A DNA stretch of 64,000 nt from Nocardia mangyaensis (GTDB taxonomy: Bacteria > Actinomycetota > Actinomycetes > Mycobacteriales > Mycobacteriaceae): the NCBI RefSeq assembly GCF_001886715.1, contig NZ_CP018082.1:4030001-4094000 (forward strand), read 5' to 3'. A program made the translations under genes and the position numbers. Under the pieces are notes generated by a model. The model had not been told where the DNA came from, made no database searches, and saw only the letters and a list, made by a program, of their open reading frames with translations. Shown here one piece after another: positions 18,041-26,846 of this stretch; the first letter of the stretch is position 1; every line of letters begins with the position of its first letter.

Positions 18041-18355
18041 ATGCCCATGGTCCCCCCGCACGACAACGTGCCGTCGGCAGCACAGGCGGTCTACGCGATC
18101 TCGGTAGCCGCGGAGCTGACCGGCCTGGGCGTTCAGACCCTGCGCCTCTACGAGCAGCACGGCCTGCTCACCCCCGCCCGCAGCACCGGTGGCACCCGCC
18201 GCTACAGCGGCGATGATTTGACGCGCCTGCACCGCATCACCACGCTCACCGGCGAAGGGGTCAATCTCGCCGCGGTGGCGCGCATTCTCGAACTCGAAGA
18301 CACCGTGGCCCGCCTGCGCGCGGAACGCGATCGACTACGCGGCGAGTCGAAGTAG
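18041..18355 (+). CDS. MerR/HspR-family heat-shock regulator
   Basis: A 104-residue MerR-type repressor. The DNA-binding part reads YAISVAAELTGLGVQTLRLY, EQHGLLTPARSTGGTRRYSG. The C-terminal helix ILELEDTVARLRAERDRLR is a dimerisation coil. It closely follows the HspR pattern, and it is divergent from hsp20, so local heat-shock control is likely. The start is ATG 18041 or 18047; both follow GAGGTGAGG. No HAIR operator (CTTGAGT-N7-ACTCAAG) was found in the shared intergenic region. Confidence 0.85.
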   Translation: MPMVPPHDNVPSAAQAVYAISVAAELTGLGVQTLRLYEQHGLLTPARSTGGTRRYSGDDLTRLHRITTLTGEGVNLAAVARILELEDTVARLRAERDRLRGESK

Positions 18356-18464
18356 CCCTGTCAGCCGATGCCGCCGATCTGGTCGGCGGACGCGGCCTGG
18401 TCGATCCTGAACGAACACGATCTCCTCACCCCTCACCGGGCGATGGCGCTCTCGGCACGTCGGC

Positions 18465-19076
18465 TCATCGGTCGCCCTCCGTGCCCACACCATCCAGCGC
18501 GGCCCACTGACGTTCCCAGGCTTCGGCCCGCCCACGCTCGACCAGAAGTCTTGGCAGCAACACCAGCAACCAGCCCGCGAACGCGGTGCCGACCAGAATC
18601 ATCGCGGCGACGGCGATTCCGTCCACCACAGCGGATTCCGGCGTTCCCGGATCTGCGACAGGCGTACCGGACTCGTTCAGCCACACCGAGATCCCGGCGC
18701 CCTCCGCCGTCGCGCGCGCAACAGCGACTGTGGCGACGACTGGTCCCGACTCACTGGGCCAGCTCACCCGAGCCTGGGCGGGCTGGGCGTTGACAGGAGG
18801 GAGCGCCGGGGGTTCCAGGACCGTGGCGTGAACCATCGTCAGGGCCGCGCGTTCGGCGTGGTTGCCGGCAGCGGCGTCGGAGTAGGTGACGGTCCCCGCC
18901 GCGCCGGCGATCGGTACCGAGATCACGATCACCGCCACCGCGCACACCCGGACAGCGGCGAGCAGACGATCCGGCCACCGCATGAGCGGATTGGAGTTCC
19001 ACGGTCGGCATCGCCACAGTCTCACGGCGTGCGACGCGATGCCGTCGATGCCGAACGTGGTCTCCGACATCGTCAT
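18465..19076 (-). CDS. Rv1733c-like membrane protein
   Basis: A 203-residue protein with two membrane helices, at about 38-60 (VCAVAVIVISVPIAGAAGTV) and 158-182 (AVAAMILVGTAFAGWLLVLL), separated by an external loop of about 100 residues. This layout, the N-terminal RLWRCRPWNSNPLMRWPDRL motif and the length fit Rv1733c, a DosR-regulon membrane protein of unknown function. Start 19076 is preferred for the GGAGGAGAGG just upstream. It is adjacent to the nitroreductase gene on the same strand, another DosR-type gene. Confidence 0.82.
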   Translation of the reverse strand: MTMSETTFGIDGIASHAVRLWRCRPWNSNPLMRWPDRLLAAVRVCAVAVIVISVPIAGAAGTVTYSDAAAGNHAERAALTMVHATVLEPPALPPVNAQPAQARVSWPSESGPVVATVAVARATAEGAGISVWLNESGTPVADPGTPESAVVDGIAVAAMILVGTAFAGWLLVLLPRLLVERGRAEAWERQWAALDGVGTEGDR

Positions 19077-19221
19077 CACCTCTCCTCCGGCCTGATTCAG
19101 CGAACACCGTCGAGCTGAGCCACGACCCAGCACCACAGCTGCGCGGTACGCAGGGCGGGCGCGCGAGCGGCGCGCACGAAACCCTCTCGGACAGTGCCGA
19201 TCTCGGGCCGCGCGTCGCTGG

Positions 19222-20202
19222 TCACCGCGGCACCTCGTCGTCGATGAGCAACAGGTCACCGAGCGGACGCCGTGGCGTCTCCGGCAGGACTTCGCCGCTG
19301 GTGGGTGCCCAGCCGACCCGCAGCATCGCCTGGGGGTGGGCGGTGTCGTGCAACAGTTCCGCGCGGATCGTGGCGCGCTGATCGGCCAGTTCGAGCGGCT
19401 CGGTGAGCAGGCAGGTGGCGAGCCCGATCCCGGTGGCCGTCAGCAAGACACTGCTGATCGCTTCGCCTGCTCGTAGCCGCGACACTCGATCATCGGCCGA
19501 GGTGCCGATGAGGAGCAGCTCGGCGTAGTCGGGCTGGGTCGCCGGATCGGTGAGTCCCGCTGCCGCGAACTCCCTGGTTGGGAATTCGTCCGCCACGTTC
19601 GGTAGCACGGTGTTGCGCGCGGGCACACCATCGACGCTGCCGGGTCTGCCCGACCACATCGCGAGCTCGAACCGGTACGCGTGGTCGTTCGCGTGAACCC
19701 GACTTGCCGCACGGAAGGCGGCCTGCACGGATTCCCGGTCCTCGATCCGGCGCAGGACGGCCCCGTGTGCCGCGGCCCGTTCGCTGAACAGGCCGAGGTA
19801 TCCGGACGGAATCGGCCAGGAGGTGTAATGGCGCCGGTCAGTTCTGCGGCGGCCGATGGAGGTGCTGAGTTCGATGTCGAGCGCGGTGGGCCGACGGGGC
19901 ACCAATGTCAGCGCGGCCAGGTGGTTCGGCTCGGCGGGGTCCGGTATCCGGTGGATCACCGGCGCCCTACCGAGTGCCGCCAGCGCGACCGCGAGGTGGT
20001 GCAGCGCCGCACCGCAACTGATCACGATGTCACGGTGGTCGGGATCGGTCACCGGCAGCGCGCGTTGGGGGTCCAGGTAGAGGTGGATGCTGTGGTCGGC
20101 GATGCGCCAGCGCCACGGCTGGACGTTGTGCACAGACGGCGCACGCCCGGCGAGCGCCAGCGCCGCCTGGACGGTGGTGTCGTCGGGCAATCCGCGTTTC
20201 AT
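19222..20202 (-). CDS. Acg-like nitroreductase-family protein
   Basis: A 326-residue protein of the Acg (Rv2032) branch of the nitroreductase fold. The N-terminal stretch RAPSVHNVQPWRWRIADHSI is the family flavin-site signature. The protein is a fused tandem of two nitroreductase-like halves; in Acg the second half forms a lid over FMN and makes the protein a flavin store rather than an efficient enzyme. Start 20202 has AAAGGA about 9 bases upstream. In mycobacteria the gene belongs to the hypoxia-induced DosR regulon, which fits its neighbours. Confidence 0.85.
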   Translation of the reverse strand: MKRGLPDDTTVQAALALAGRAPSVHNVQPWRWRIADHSIHLYLDPQRALPVTDPDHRDIVISCGAALHHLAVALAALGRAPVIHRIPDPAEPNHLAALTLVPRRPTALDIELSTSIGRRRTDRRHYTSWPIPSGYLGLFSERAAAHGAVLRRIEDRESVQAAFRAASRVHANDHAYRFELAMWSGRPGSVDGVPARNTVLPNVADEFPTREFAAAGLTDPATQPDYAELLLIGTSADDRVSRLRAGEAISSVLLTATGIGLATCLLTEPLELADQRATIRAELLHDTAHPQAMLRVGWAPTSGEVLPETPRRPLGDLLLIDDEVPR

Positions 20203-20307
20203 GCTGTCGCGTCCTTTGTCGAAGTTGTCCCACTTCCCGGTGCCAGTGGCACCGGCGGCGGGATGAGAGCACGGTGCGGCGCTGGTCGGCGCCACCGCCG
20301 TGGGCGA

Positions 20308-21258
20308 TCAGTCGAGCGGTGCGTCGGCGTGGACGTCGGCCATCGCGCGCACCGCGCGCAGAGACCGCCAGTACACGGCAGGTAACCCGGCCGCGCAGAT
20401 GGTGGTGCGATCGATCTCGCGCTGCAGCAGCAGCCCATAGGTGAACGTCGACTCCCCCGCGTTCTCGGCTTCTCGCGTGAGCTGGATCAGGTGTTGTTTG
20501 GCCACCGCCGCGTCCTGATTCTGTCCGAGCAGATCCTGCACGGCGGCCAGCCCGTCGGCGGCCTGCGCGCTGCGCGCCGGGTTCATCTCGTGCACCGACT
20601 CCAGGTAGTAGCGGGTACGGCGCAGGGCCTTGCGGAGGTCGTGCATCGACGCGTCTGTTCCGTCCTCGTCCCTGGCCGACTCGACGGCGCGCATGCGGCG
20701 ACGTACCCGCTCGAGCAGGGCGGCGAGGACAACCGCGTTGTCGGAATCGTCGATGCCGGGCACCAGACCCGCGTTCAGCAGGCGCTCCTCGCACATCAGG
20801 TCCTCGATCAGGGCCGGGAACCGCGGCGACCCGAACATGTCGCGGGCCGCCCGCCAGGCCGGGCGGGTGCGGGTATGGAAGTAGTTCGTCATCCTGGCCC
20901 GCACCGGTCCACGGACATAGCGGGGTCGCAAGAGGTCCACTGCTTCGTGGAGCCGGGCCGCCTGGGCCCGCAGTTCGTGCGCGGCACTCACGTTGATGCC
21001 GAACCACCGCAGTTCCTCGATCAACCTGCGCACTTCGGGTTCATGACGTACCGCGGGCCGGTAGGCGCTCAGCGCGCACCGCGCGCGCCGGGCGGCGATC
21101 ACCATGTCGCCGACCGCGTCCGGATCGTCGTGGACGGCGATCTGCCCGTCCATGATCGTCTCGCGCTGGGTGTGGAGGTACCGCGCCAGCATCCGGCTCG
21201 CCAACGGTGGCTCGTCGGTAGCGTTGACACGGTCGCCGGCCTTGGCCTCGATGGTCAT
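20308..21258 (-). CDS. CHAD-domain protein
   Basis: A 316-residue alpha-helical protein of the CHAD family, which binds polyphosphate at a basic surface. It is rich in Arg and His along amphipathic helices (VIAARRARCALSAYRPAV, ELRAQAARLHEAVDLLRPRY, MHDLRKALRRTRYYLESV). There is no CYTH triphosphatase domain. Start 21258 is supported by GAGGAAGG upstream. It lies 105 bp upstream of the nitroreductase gene on the same strand. A role in polyphosphate granules or phosphate stress is inferred from the family. Confidence 0.83.
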   Translation of the reverse strand: MTIEAKAGDRVNATDEPPLASRMLARYLHTQRETIMDGQIAVHDDPDAVGDMVIAARRARCALSAYRPAVRHEPEVRRLIEELRWFGINVSAAHELRAQAARLHEAVDLLRPRYVRGPVRARMTNYFHTRTRPAWRAARDMFGSPRFPALIEDLMCEERLLNAGLVPGIDDSDNAVVLAALLERVRRRMRAVESARDEDGTDASMHDLRKALRRTRYYLESVHEMNPARSAQAADGLAAVQDLLGQNQDAAVAKQHLIQLTREAENAGESTFTYGLLLQREIDRTTICAAGLPAVYWRSLRAVRAMADVHADAPLD

Positions 21259-21489
21259 CGGTTGACCTTCCTCGCTGAGTCGAGATGTTCGTTCCTTCAC
21301 CTTGCTCTCCCGAGACCCCCGCACCCCAGTGCCATTCGCCCTGCGCAGTCCTCAACCGGTCACCGTCACTCGGCGACGAAGTGCCCCGCCGCACAGGCCG
21401 AATGGCCCTGCACAGCGCCGAGCACTCCCGCTGATCACCCACCCGCCCTCAGCCGAGCACAGATCACCGGTGATCGACGACGCGGCCGA

Positions 21490-21800
21490 TCAGGCCAGCA
21501 GTACCGCCGCACCGTCGAATCGGCCCAGTGCTCGCAGCGCCGGCGGCACGAGCTCACCGACCGGGGCGAACAGGATCGCCGAATCCAGCGGCTCGGGCGG
21601 CGCGTCGGCTGCGCCTCGCGCCGAGTCCGTACCGAGCGCCAGTGCCAGTTCCCTGGCGGCCGCGTTCCTGGTCATCACGCGCACCCCGCGAGTGCGATCT
21701 GAGCGGTGAGGTGAGCGCTGCCCCGAAGCCGTAGATGCCGAGCACGCCACCGTCCTCGGCGATCGGCTCTCGTCCGAGCTGTAGGGGGCCGTACCGAGAG
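21490..21800 (-). pseudogene. Fragment of a second zinc alcohol dehydrogenase
   Basis: On the minus strand, [14 protein letters not shown] (part of an NAD-binding Rossmann motif) appears in one frame, and [20 protein letters not shown], then [15 protein letters not shown], in another. Together they make the coenzyme-binding region of an AdhP/AdhA-like alcohol dehydrogenase, broken by at least one frameshift. The N-terminal zinc-binding domain and the C-terminus are missing. It lies downstream of the antiporter gene and reads in the same direction. Confidence 0.62.
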
Positions 21801-21867
21801 GACCTGGACGTAGCACTCGCCACGATCCCATCATGTCCGGCTCCCTCGACGTCGGTGATGTCGGTGA

Positions 21868-23538
21868 TCACCTCGGTCCTCGGCGATCGTCCCGAGGAGG
21901 GTGTTCCCCGGTGACGATGAGTTGGTGAAGCGCGTCAGCGATCGTGGTCGCGGCGGTGGTGAAGGGTTCGAGGACGATGTCGGCGCCGGCGGCACGGAGT
22001 TGGTCGGTGTCGTGCCGGCTGTGGGCGGTGAGCACGATCGTGCCGTTGTACTGGTGATGGCGCAGGTTGCGCAGCAGCACCAGGTTGGTCTCCCGGACCG
22101 GGATCGTGCTGATGACCACCCGGGCGCCGGCCAGTGGCAGGTGTTCCAGGAAGTGGACGTCCTCGGCGCTGCCGAACACCGCGGCAGCACCCGTACCGTC
22201 AGTGGTGGCGATGGTGTGGGGATCGAAGTCGATCGCGAGCACTCGGTGCCCGGTCCGGGTGAGCCGATCGGCCAGATGACTGCCGAATCGGCCCAGTCCG
22301 TAGAGGATCACGTCGGTGTCGGCCCCCGCGTCGTGAGGCTCGTCGGGCTTGGTGCGGGTGCGCTCGAAGAAGGCGATCCAGCGGTGGATGCGCTGGTAGA
22401 TCTGATGGGAGTACATGATCAGGTAGGTCGAGCCGCCGATGGTGATCAGCCCCACGACCGTGATCAAGCTGACCGTGGCGTTGGTGATGTGGCCGAGGCT
22501 GAGCCCGAGCGCGGCCAGGATGAGCGAGAACTCGGAGATCTGGGCGACGGTGAGTCCGGCGAGAAAGCCGACGCGGACCGGGTACCGCATGGCACTCATG
22601 ATCACGATCACGATGAGCGGGTTGCCGACCAGCACGAACACCGAGAAGACCACGGCCTCGGTGATCTGCTGGGTGGCGTTGCTGAACTCCAGTTTCGCGC
22701 CGAGGTCGAGGAAGAAGAACAGCAGGAGAAAATCGCGCAGGCTCACCAGCCGGGCGCCCAGGGCGTCGCGGTAGGCAGTGGGCGCGAGGGACACGCCGGC
22801 GAGAAAGGCACCGACCTCGGAACTGAACCCGAGCCATTCGCTGAACGCGGCGACCGAGACGGCGTAGGCGACGCCGAACAAGACGAGCAGTTCCTGCGAT
22901 CGTGCGATGTGGTGCAACAGCCACGGCAGCACATACCGCATGAGCACCCCGATGCCGACGAGCAGACCGAGGCCTTTGCCCAGCGTCACGGCGATGCTCA
23001 CTGACAGGTTGTCGCTGGTGGGCTGCCCGAACGCGGTGAGCGCGATCATCACCAGGACCACCACGATGTCCTGGACGATGAGGAAGCCGACGGCGATGCG
23101 CCCGTGGAGCTGGTCGAGTTCGCGTTTGTCCGACAGCAGTTTGACGATGATGATCGTGGACGAGAAGGTGAGGGCGACGGCCACATACAGCGCGGTGACG
23201 CTGTCCATGCCGAGCGCGATCGCGATCAGGTAGCCGAATACCGAGGTGAACACGACCTGACCGAGCCCGGTGGCCAGGGCGACCGGGCCGGTACTGCGGA
23301 TCAGGTGCAGGTCCAGTCGCAAACCGACGAGAAACAGCAGGATCGCGATACCCATCCGGGCGAGCAGTTCGATCGTGCTGTCGGCGTCGACCCATCCGGT
23401 GCCAGCCGGGCCGACCAGGATGCCGACGCCGATGAACGCGACGATCAGCGGTTGCCGCAGGCGAACGGCCACCAGCCCGGCCACGGCGGCGATGGCGAGG
23501 ATGATCGCGACGAGCGGGAACGCCTGCAGCTGCTCCAC
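21868..23538 (-). CDS. CPA2-family cation:proton antiporter with TrkA-N domain (KefB-like)
   Basis: A 556-residue protein. About 12 membrane helices cover residues 5-390, including the CPA2 motif region VGLRLDLHLIRSTGPVALA and FLIVQDIVVVLVMIAL. Residues about 415-540 form a RCK/TrkA-N nucleotide-binding domain starting VILYGLGRFGSHLADRL. Proteins of this kind exchange potassium or sodium for protons and are gated by NAD(H) or glutathione-type ligands. The product would protect cytoplasmic pH in stress, in line with the nearby universal stress protein gene, which lies 36 bp upstream. Confidence 0.9.
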   Translation of the reverse strand: MEQLQAFPLVAIILAIAAVAGLVAVRLRQPLIVAFIGVGILVGPAGTGWVDADSTIELLARMGIAILLFLVGLRLDLHLIRSTGPVALATGLGQVVFTSVFGYLIAIALGMDSVTALYVAVALTFSSTIIIVKLLSDKRELDQLHGRIAVGFLIVQDIVVVLVMIALTAFGQPTSDNLSVSIAVTLGKGLGLLVGIGVLMRYVLPWLLHHIARSQELLVLFGVAYAVSVAAFSEWLGFSSEVGAFLAGVSLAPTAYRDALGARLVSLRDFLLLFFFLDLGAKLEFSNATQQITEAVVFSVFVLVGNPLIVIVIMSAMRYPVRVGFLAGLTVAQISEFSLILAALGLSLGHITNATVSLITVVGLITIGGSTYLIMYSHQIYQRIHRWIAFFERTRTKPDEPHDAGADTDVILYGLGRFGSHLADRLTRTGHRVLAIDFDPHTIATTDGTGAAAVFGSAEDVHFLEHLPLAGARVVISTIPVRETNLVLLRNLRHHQYNGTIVLTAHSRHDTDQLRAAGADIVLEPFTTAATTIADALHQLIVTGEHPPRDDRRGPR

Positions 23539-23574
23539 ATTTCCAGCCTAGAGGTGCGCTACCGACGATCGTGG

Positions 23575-24243
23575 TCATACCGGGTGGGTAGGTGAGGGCG
23601 AGTCCTTAGTGGCAGGACTGCGTGCTGGTTCGACGACGAGCACCGGCACCGGTGAATGGTGGACCAGATCCGACGACACACTTCCCAATAGCCGCGTCGA
23701 CAATCCCCCGCCGCGTCGACCGACGACGAGCACGTCCATTTCCTGGTCCTCGGCGAACCGCCGCAACGCCTCCCCCGCAGGCCCGGCGAGCACCTCGAAG
23801 TGCACGACGACCCCGAGCTCACCCGCCACCGCGGCCGCCGCGGCCAGTCTTTGCTTGGCGGCATCGACTTCGCGCCCGGAAGCGTCCATGGTGGCGTCGT
23901 AGTGAACGACCTCGGCAAGTACGAGCATCCCGAATCCGTGTCCGAACAACCACAGCGTCGTGGCCAGCACCTGTTCCGACTGCGGCGACCCATCCAGGCC
24001 GACCAGCACCCGCGGCCCGTCCGGTCTGCTCGATGGCGATGTCGGCACTTCCCCTGCCCCCGCTGCGGCCAGCCGGGGGCTGCGTTCCACTCGTTCCAGC
24101 GCGATGGGCACGAACAGTGGCCCGAACGCCAGCGCGACCAGCATCCAGAGCGGATCGTGTCCGCGGCGGATCATCCACAATCCCGTCACCACACCGGTGG
24201 CAATCCAGAATGCGGCGAAGACGAGGACAATCGTCGTGTTCAT
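23575..24243 (-). CDS. Universal stress protein with N-terminal membrane anchor
   Basis: A 222-residue protein. Residues about 1-45 form two short hydrophobic helices (TIVLVFAAFWIATGVVTGLW and LWMLVALAFGPLFVPIAL). Residues about 75-210 are a UspA domain: VLVGLDGSPQSEQVL, then the ATP-binding signature VVGRRGGGLSTRLLGSVSSD and PVPVLVV. Membrane-tethered Usp proteins are unusual compared with soluble UspA. It is followed closely by the antiporter gene, which it may regulate. A GC-rich dyad upstream at 24270-24286 resembles a DosR box. Confidence 0.87.
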   Translation of the reverse strand: MNTTIVLVFAAFWIATGVVTGLWMIRRGHDPLWMLVALAFGPLFVPIALERVERSPRLAAAGAGEVPTSPSSRPDGPRVLVGLDGSPQSEQVLATTLWLFGHGFGMLVLAEVVHYDATMDASGREVDAAKQRLAAAAAVAGELGVVVHFEVLAGPAGEALRRFAEDQEMDVLVVGRRGGGLSTRLLGSVSSDLVHHSPVPVLVVEPARSPATKDSPSPTHPV

Positions 24244-24269
24244 GTCTCGAGGGTCCCTCGCCCCACCCG

Positions 24270-24286
24270 TGGGCCGATACGGCCCA
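24270..24286. promoter_or_regulatory. Dyad upstream of the universal stress gene (possible DosR-like site)
   Basis: TGGGCCG-ATA-CGGCCCA is a perfect 7-bp inverted repeat that ends 43 bp before the usp start. Its GGGCC/GGCCC halves recall degenerate mycobacterial DosR boxes, but several consensus positions are off. The assignment is weak; the symmetry is plain. Confidence 0.28.
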
Positions 24287-24451
24287 AATGCCATTGCCCG
24301 AAGGACCAACGGCCTCCCACCCTGCGACCATCGGTTTCCCGGACACTGCCACAGCCCCGCCGTCGCGGGCCGGATCCTGGCCCCGGTACTTCGACGCTGA
24401 ACACGCGGCGTGGTCGGACTGGGCCGCTCGACACCCGACCGACACCGGAAG

Positions 24452-26020
24452 TCAAGACTCGGCGTCGACCACTCGGTTCGAACCACCGGGTTCGGCGGCG
24501 GCAGCCGGGCCGATGGTGCGGCGCCGGCCCGGCGTCCACACCGCGATCAGGACCGCCGCGCCGAGTGTCAGGAATCCCAGCACAGTCGCGGACTGGTGCA
24601 TGCCGTGCAGGAACGCGGACTTCGCGACATCGCCGAGCTCCTGTGCTGCCGGACCCGCGCGCGCCACCACCTCGAGCGCCGCCGCGAGCGAGTCGCCGAC
24701 CGGTTCGCGCGCCGGCTCGGGGAGGCTGGGCAGCACGGGTGCGATGCGCGCGCCGTATCCCGCGGCCAGCACACTGCCCGCGATCGCGATGCCGATGGCG
24801 GCACCGACTTCCCGGGCGGCATCATTGACCGCGGCAGCGACACCGTGTTTCTCGACCGGTGTGCCGTCGACTATCGCGGCGGTCGCGGGCGCGGTGCACA
24901 GACCGATCCCCACGCTCATCAGCAGCAGCGGGCCGAGCAGGTCCAGATAGGAGGTGTCCGCGTCGACCCGCGCGATCATGAGCATCGCGCCCCCGATCGC
25001 CACCAAGCCGGCGAAGGTGGGGATTCGCAATCCGAAGCGCGCCGCGACCCGAGGTGCGATCACCGAGATCACGACCATCGGCAGCCCCATCGGGGCGAGC
25101 GCCAGCGCCGAGATCAACGGGCGGTAGCCCAGAATCAGCTGAAAATGTTGCACGATCAGCATGAACAGGCCGAAAGTGACCAGGAACTGCACGGTCACGA
25201 TCGCGGTGCCACTGCCGAAACCCCGGTGCGCGAAGAGCCGGACATCGACCAGCGGATGCGTGGCCCTCAGCTCGATGGCGACGAAAGCAACTGCCACCGT
25301 CAGCCCGGTCACGATCGCCGCGATCACCAGCGGATCGAGCCAGCCTCGCGCGGGACCTTCGATCACCGCGACCACGATCGCCCCGATGGCCAGGGCGCTG
25401 GTGGCCGCACCGAGGGGGTCCATCGGAGGCCTGGATGTATCGGCCGATTCGGGCAGGGTGAAGGCAGCCACCGACAGCATCGCGCCCGCGACCGCCATTC
25501 CGACGAAAATCGAGACCCAGGACCAGCTTTCGAGCAGAATGCCCGAGCCGAGGATGCCGAGGATCGCGCCGACACCCGCGACACCGGCCCACAATCCGAC
25601 CGCGCTGCCCCGCCGTTCCGCCGGGAACCCCGCGGTCAGCAACGACAACGTGGACGGCATCACCAGCGCCGCACCGATTCCCGTCAACACGCGTGCGGCG
25701 ATCAGCCAGCCCGGACTGTCGAGCAGCAAGGGTGCCGCCGAGGCGATCGAGAAGACGATCAGGCCGATGATGAGCACCCCGCGCCTGCCATACCTGTCAC
25801 CGAGCGCGCCACCGGGCAGCACGAGGCAGGCGAGCGCCAGCGTGTAGCCGTCGACGATCCAGGTGAGTTCGGCCTGGCTCGCACCCGTGTCGGCCGCGAT
25901 CTCCGGCAGCGCGGTGTACAGCGCGGCCATCGAGGCAGTGACGAGAATGACCGCGAGACAGGACAATGTCAGCAGCCGGCGCTGGACCGAGGACAATCGG
26001 TCACGTCCGAGGGGAACCAT
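24452..26020 (-). CDS. MFS drug:proton antiporter, DHA2 (14-helix) family
   Basis: A 522-residue EmrB/QacA-type exporter with about 14 helices. Key motifs are LYTALPEIAADTGASQAELT and WIVDGYTLALACLVLPGGAL, GDRYGRRGVLI (motif A), and AALVMPSTLSLLTAGFPAE (motif C region). It is divergent from the TetR gene at 26123, with a symmetrical operator between them, the usual arrangement for a repressor controlling a drug pump. The substrate is unknown. Start 26020 is ATG. Confidence 0.9.
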   Translation of the reverse strand: MVPLGRDRLSSVQRRLLTLSCLAVILVTASMAALYTALPEIAADTGASQAELTWIVDGYTLALACLVLPGGALGDRYGRRGVLIIGLIVFSIASAAPLLLDSPGWLIAARVLTGIGAALVMPSTLSLLTAGFPAERRGSAVGLWAGVAGVGAILGILGSGILLESWSWVSIFVGMAVAGAMLSVAAFTLPESADTSRPPMDPLGAATSALAIGAIVVAVIEGPARGWLDPLVIAAIVTGLTVAVAFVAIELRATHPLVDVRLFAHRGFGSGTAIVTVQFLVTFGLFMLIVQHFQLILGYRPLISALALAPMGLPMVVISVIAPRVAARFGLRIPTFAGLVAIGGAMLMIARVDADTSYLDLLGPLLLMSVGIGLCTAPATAAIVDGTPVEKHGVAAAVNDAAREVGAAIGIAIAGSVLAAGYGARIAPVLPSLPEPAREPVGDSLAAALEVVARAGPAAQELGDVAKSAFLHGMHQSATVLGFLTLGAAVLIAVWTPGRRRTIGPAAAAEPGGSNRVVDAES

Positions 26021-26049
26021 CCGGCCTCCGCTACAGTCAGTATCGCTTC

Positions 26050-26064
26050 GCTACAAGGTGTAGC
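26050..26064. promoter_or_regulatory. TetR operator candidate in the MFS/TetR divergent promoter
   Basis: GCTACA-AGG-TGTAGC is a perfect 6-bp inverted repeat with a 3-base spacer, 30 bp before the MFS start and 59 bp before the tetR start. Another CGCTACA half-site lies at 26029-26035, exactly 20 bp (two helical turns) away from the one at 26049. Confidence 0.55.
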
Positions 26065-26122
26065 ATAAGTATGCGGCGGGAGATAGACCATCGAGGTGGT
26101 CGGGGTAGGAGAATGGGGCGCC

Positions 26123-26800
26123 ATGAGCGGAATCCGCGCCGAGGAAGAAGACCCCCGTCGGGTGCGGTCACGGGCCAGGCTGCTCGATGCTGCCGCCGCG
26201 CTGCTGCAGGACGGCGGCTTGGAAGCCGTGACCGTCGAAAGCGTCACGAAGCTGTCCAAGGTCGCCAGGACCACCCTGTACCGGCATTTCGACAACGCGG
26301 TACAACTACGCGCCGCCACCATCGAACGGTTACTGCCCTCGCCGGTGGAGCCTCCACCCGAGGGCCCGCTGCGAGACCGCCTGGTCACCCTCCTGGAACG
26401 CCAGGCCGAGGCGATCAGGGACACCCGACTGCAGGTGTCGACCTTGGCATGGCTGGCGACCGGTTCCGATCACGACGCCGACAACCCGGCGATCAGTTCG
26501 CTGCGCCGGCGCCTCATCGACCACTACCGGGCACCGTTCGACCACGTGCTCGAAACACCGGAGGCCCGCAAGCGACTAGGTGAATTCGACACGTACTTCG
26601 TGCTCTCCCAATTGGTCGGTCCACTCGTTTTCGCCAAGCTCATCGGCTTGCGACCGTCGACTCCCCACGATTGCGCCCGGATCGTCGACGACTTCCTCGC
26701 GGCACGCGGCATCGCTGTCACGCAGCGCGCCGAAGACGGCCGCGCACAGCGGCATCTCGAGGTCGATCGCCAGCCCTCGGAGCCCGACCTCGACAGGTGA
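26123..26800 (+). CDS. TetR-family repressor of the divergent MFS exporter
   Basis: A 225-residue TetR protein. The DNA-binding domain occupies about 12-60 (LLDAAAALLQDGGLEAVTVE, then SVTKLSKVARTTLYRHFDNA). The C-terminal ligand domain is of the TetR_C_11-like type (FDTYFVLSQLVGPLVFAKLI). The start at 26123 gives MSGIRAEEEDPRRVRSRARL. Its divergent placement to the DHA2 exporter and the shared operator indicate local regulation. Confidence 0.87.
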   Translation: MSGIRAEEEDPRRVRSRARLLDAAAALLQDGGLEAVTVESVTKLSKVARTTLYRHFDNAVQLRAATIERLLPSPVEPPPEGPLRDRLVTLLERQAEAIRDTRLQVSTLAWLATGSDHDADNPAISSLRRRLIDHYRAPFDHVLETPEARKRLGEFDTYFVLSQLVGPLVFAKLIGLRPSTPHDCARIVDDFLAARGIAVTQRAEDGRAQRHLEVDRQPSEPDLDR

Positions 26801-26846
26801 CGGGTGCGGCCACCGCACAGTGTCGTCGACACCGCGCAGCGAGCCA

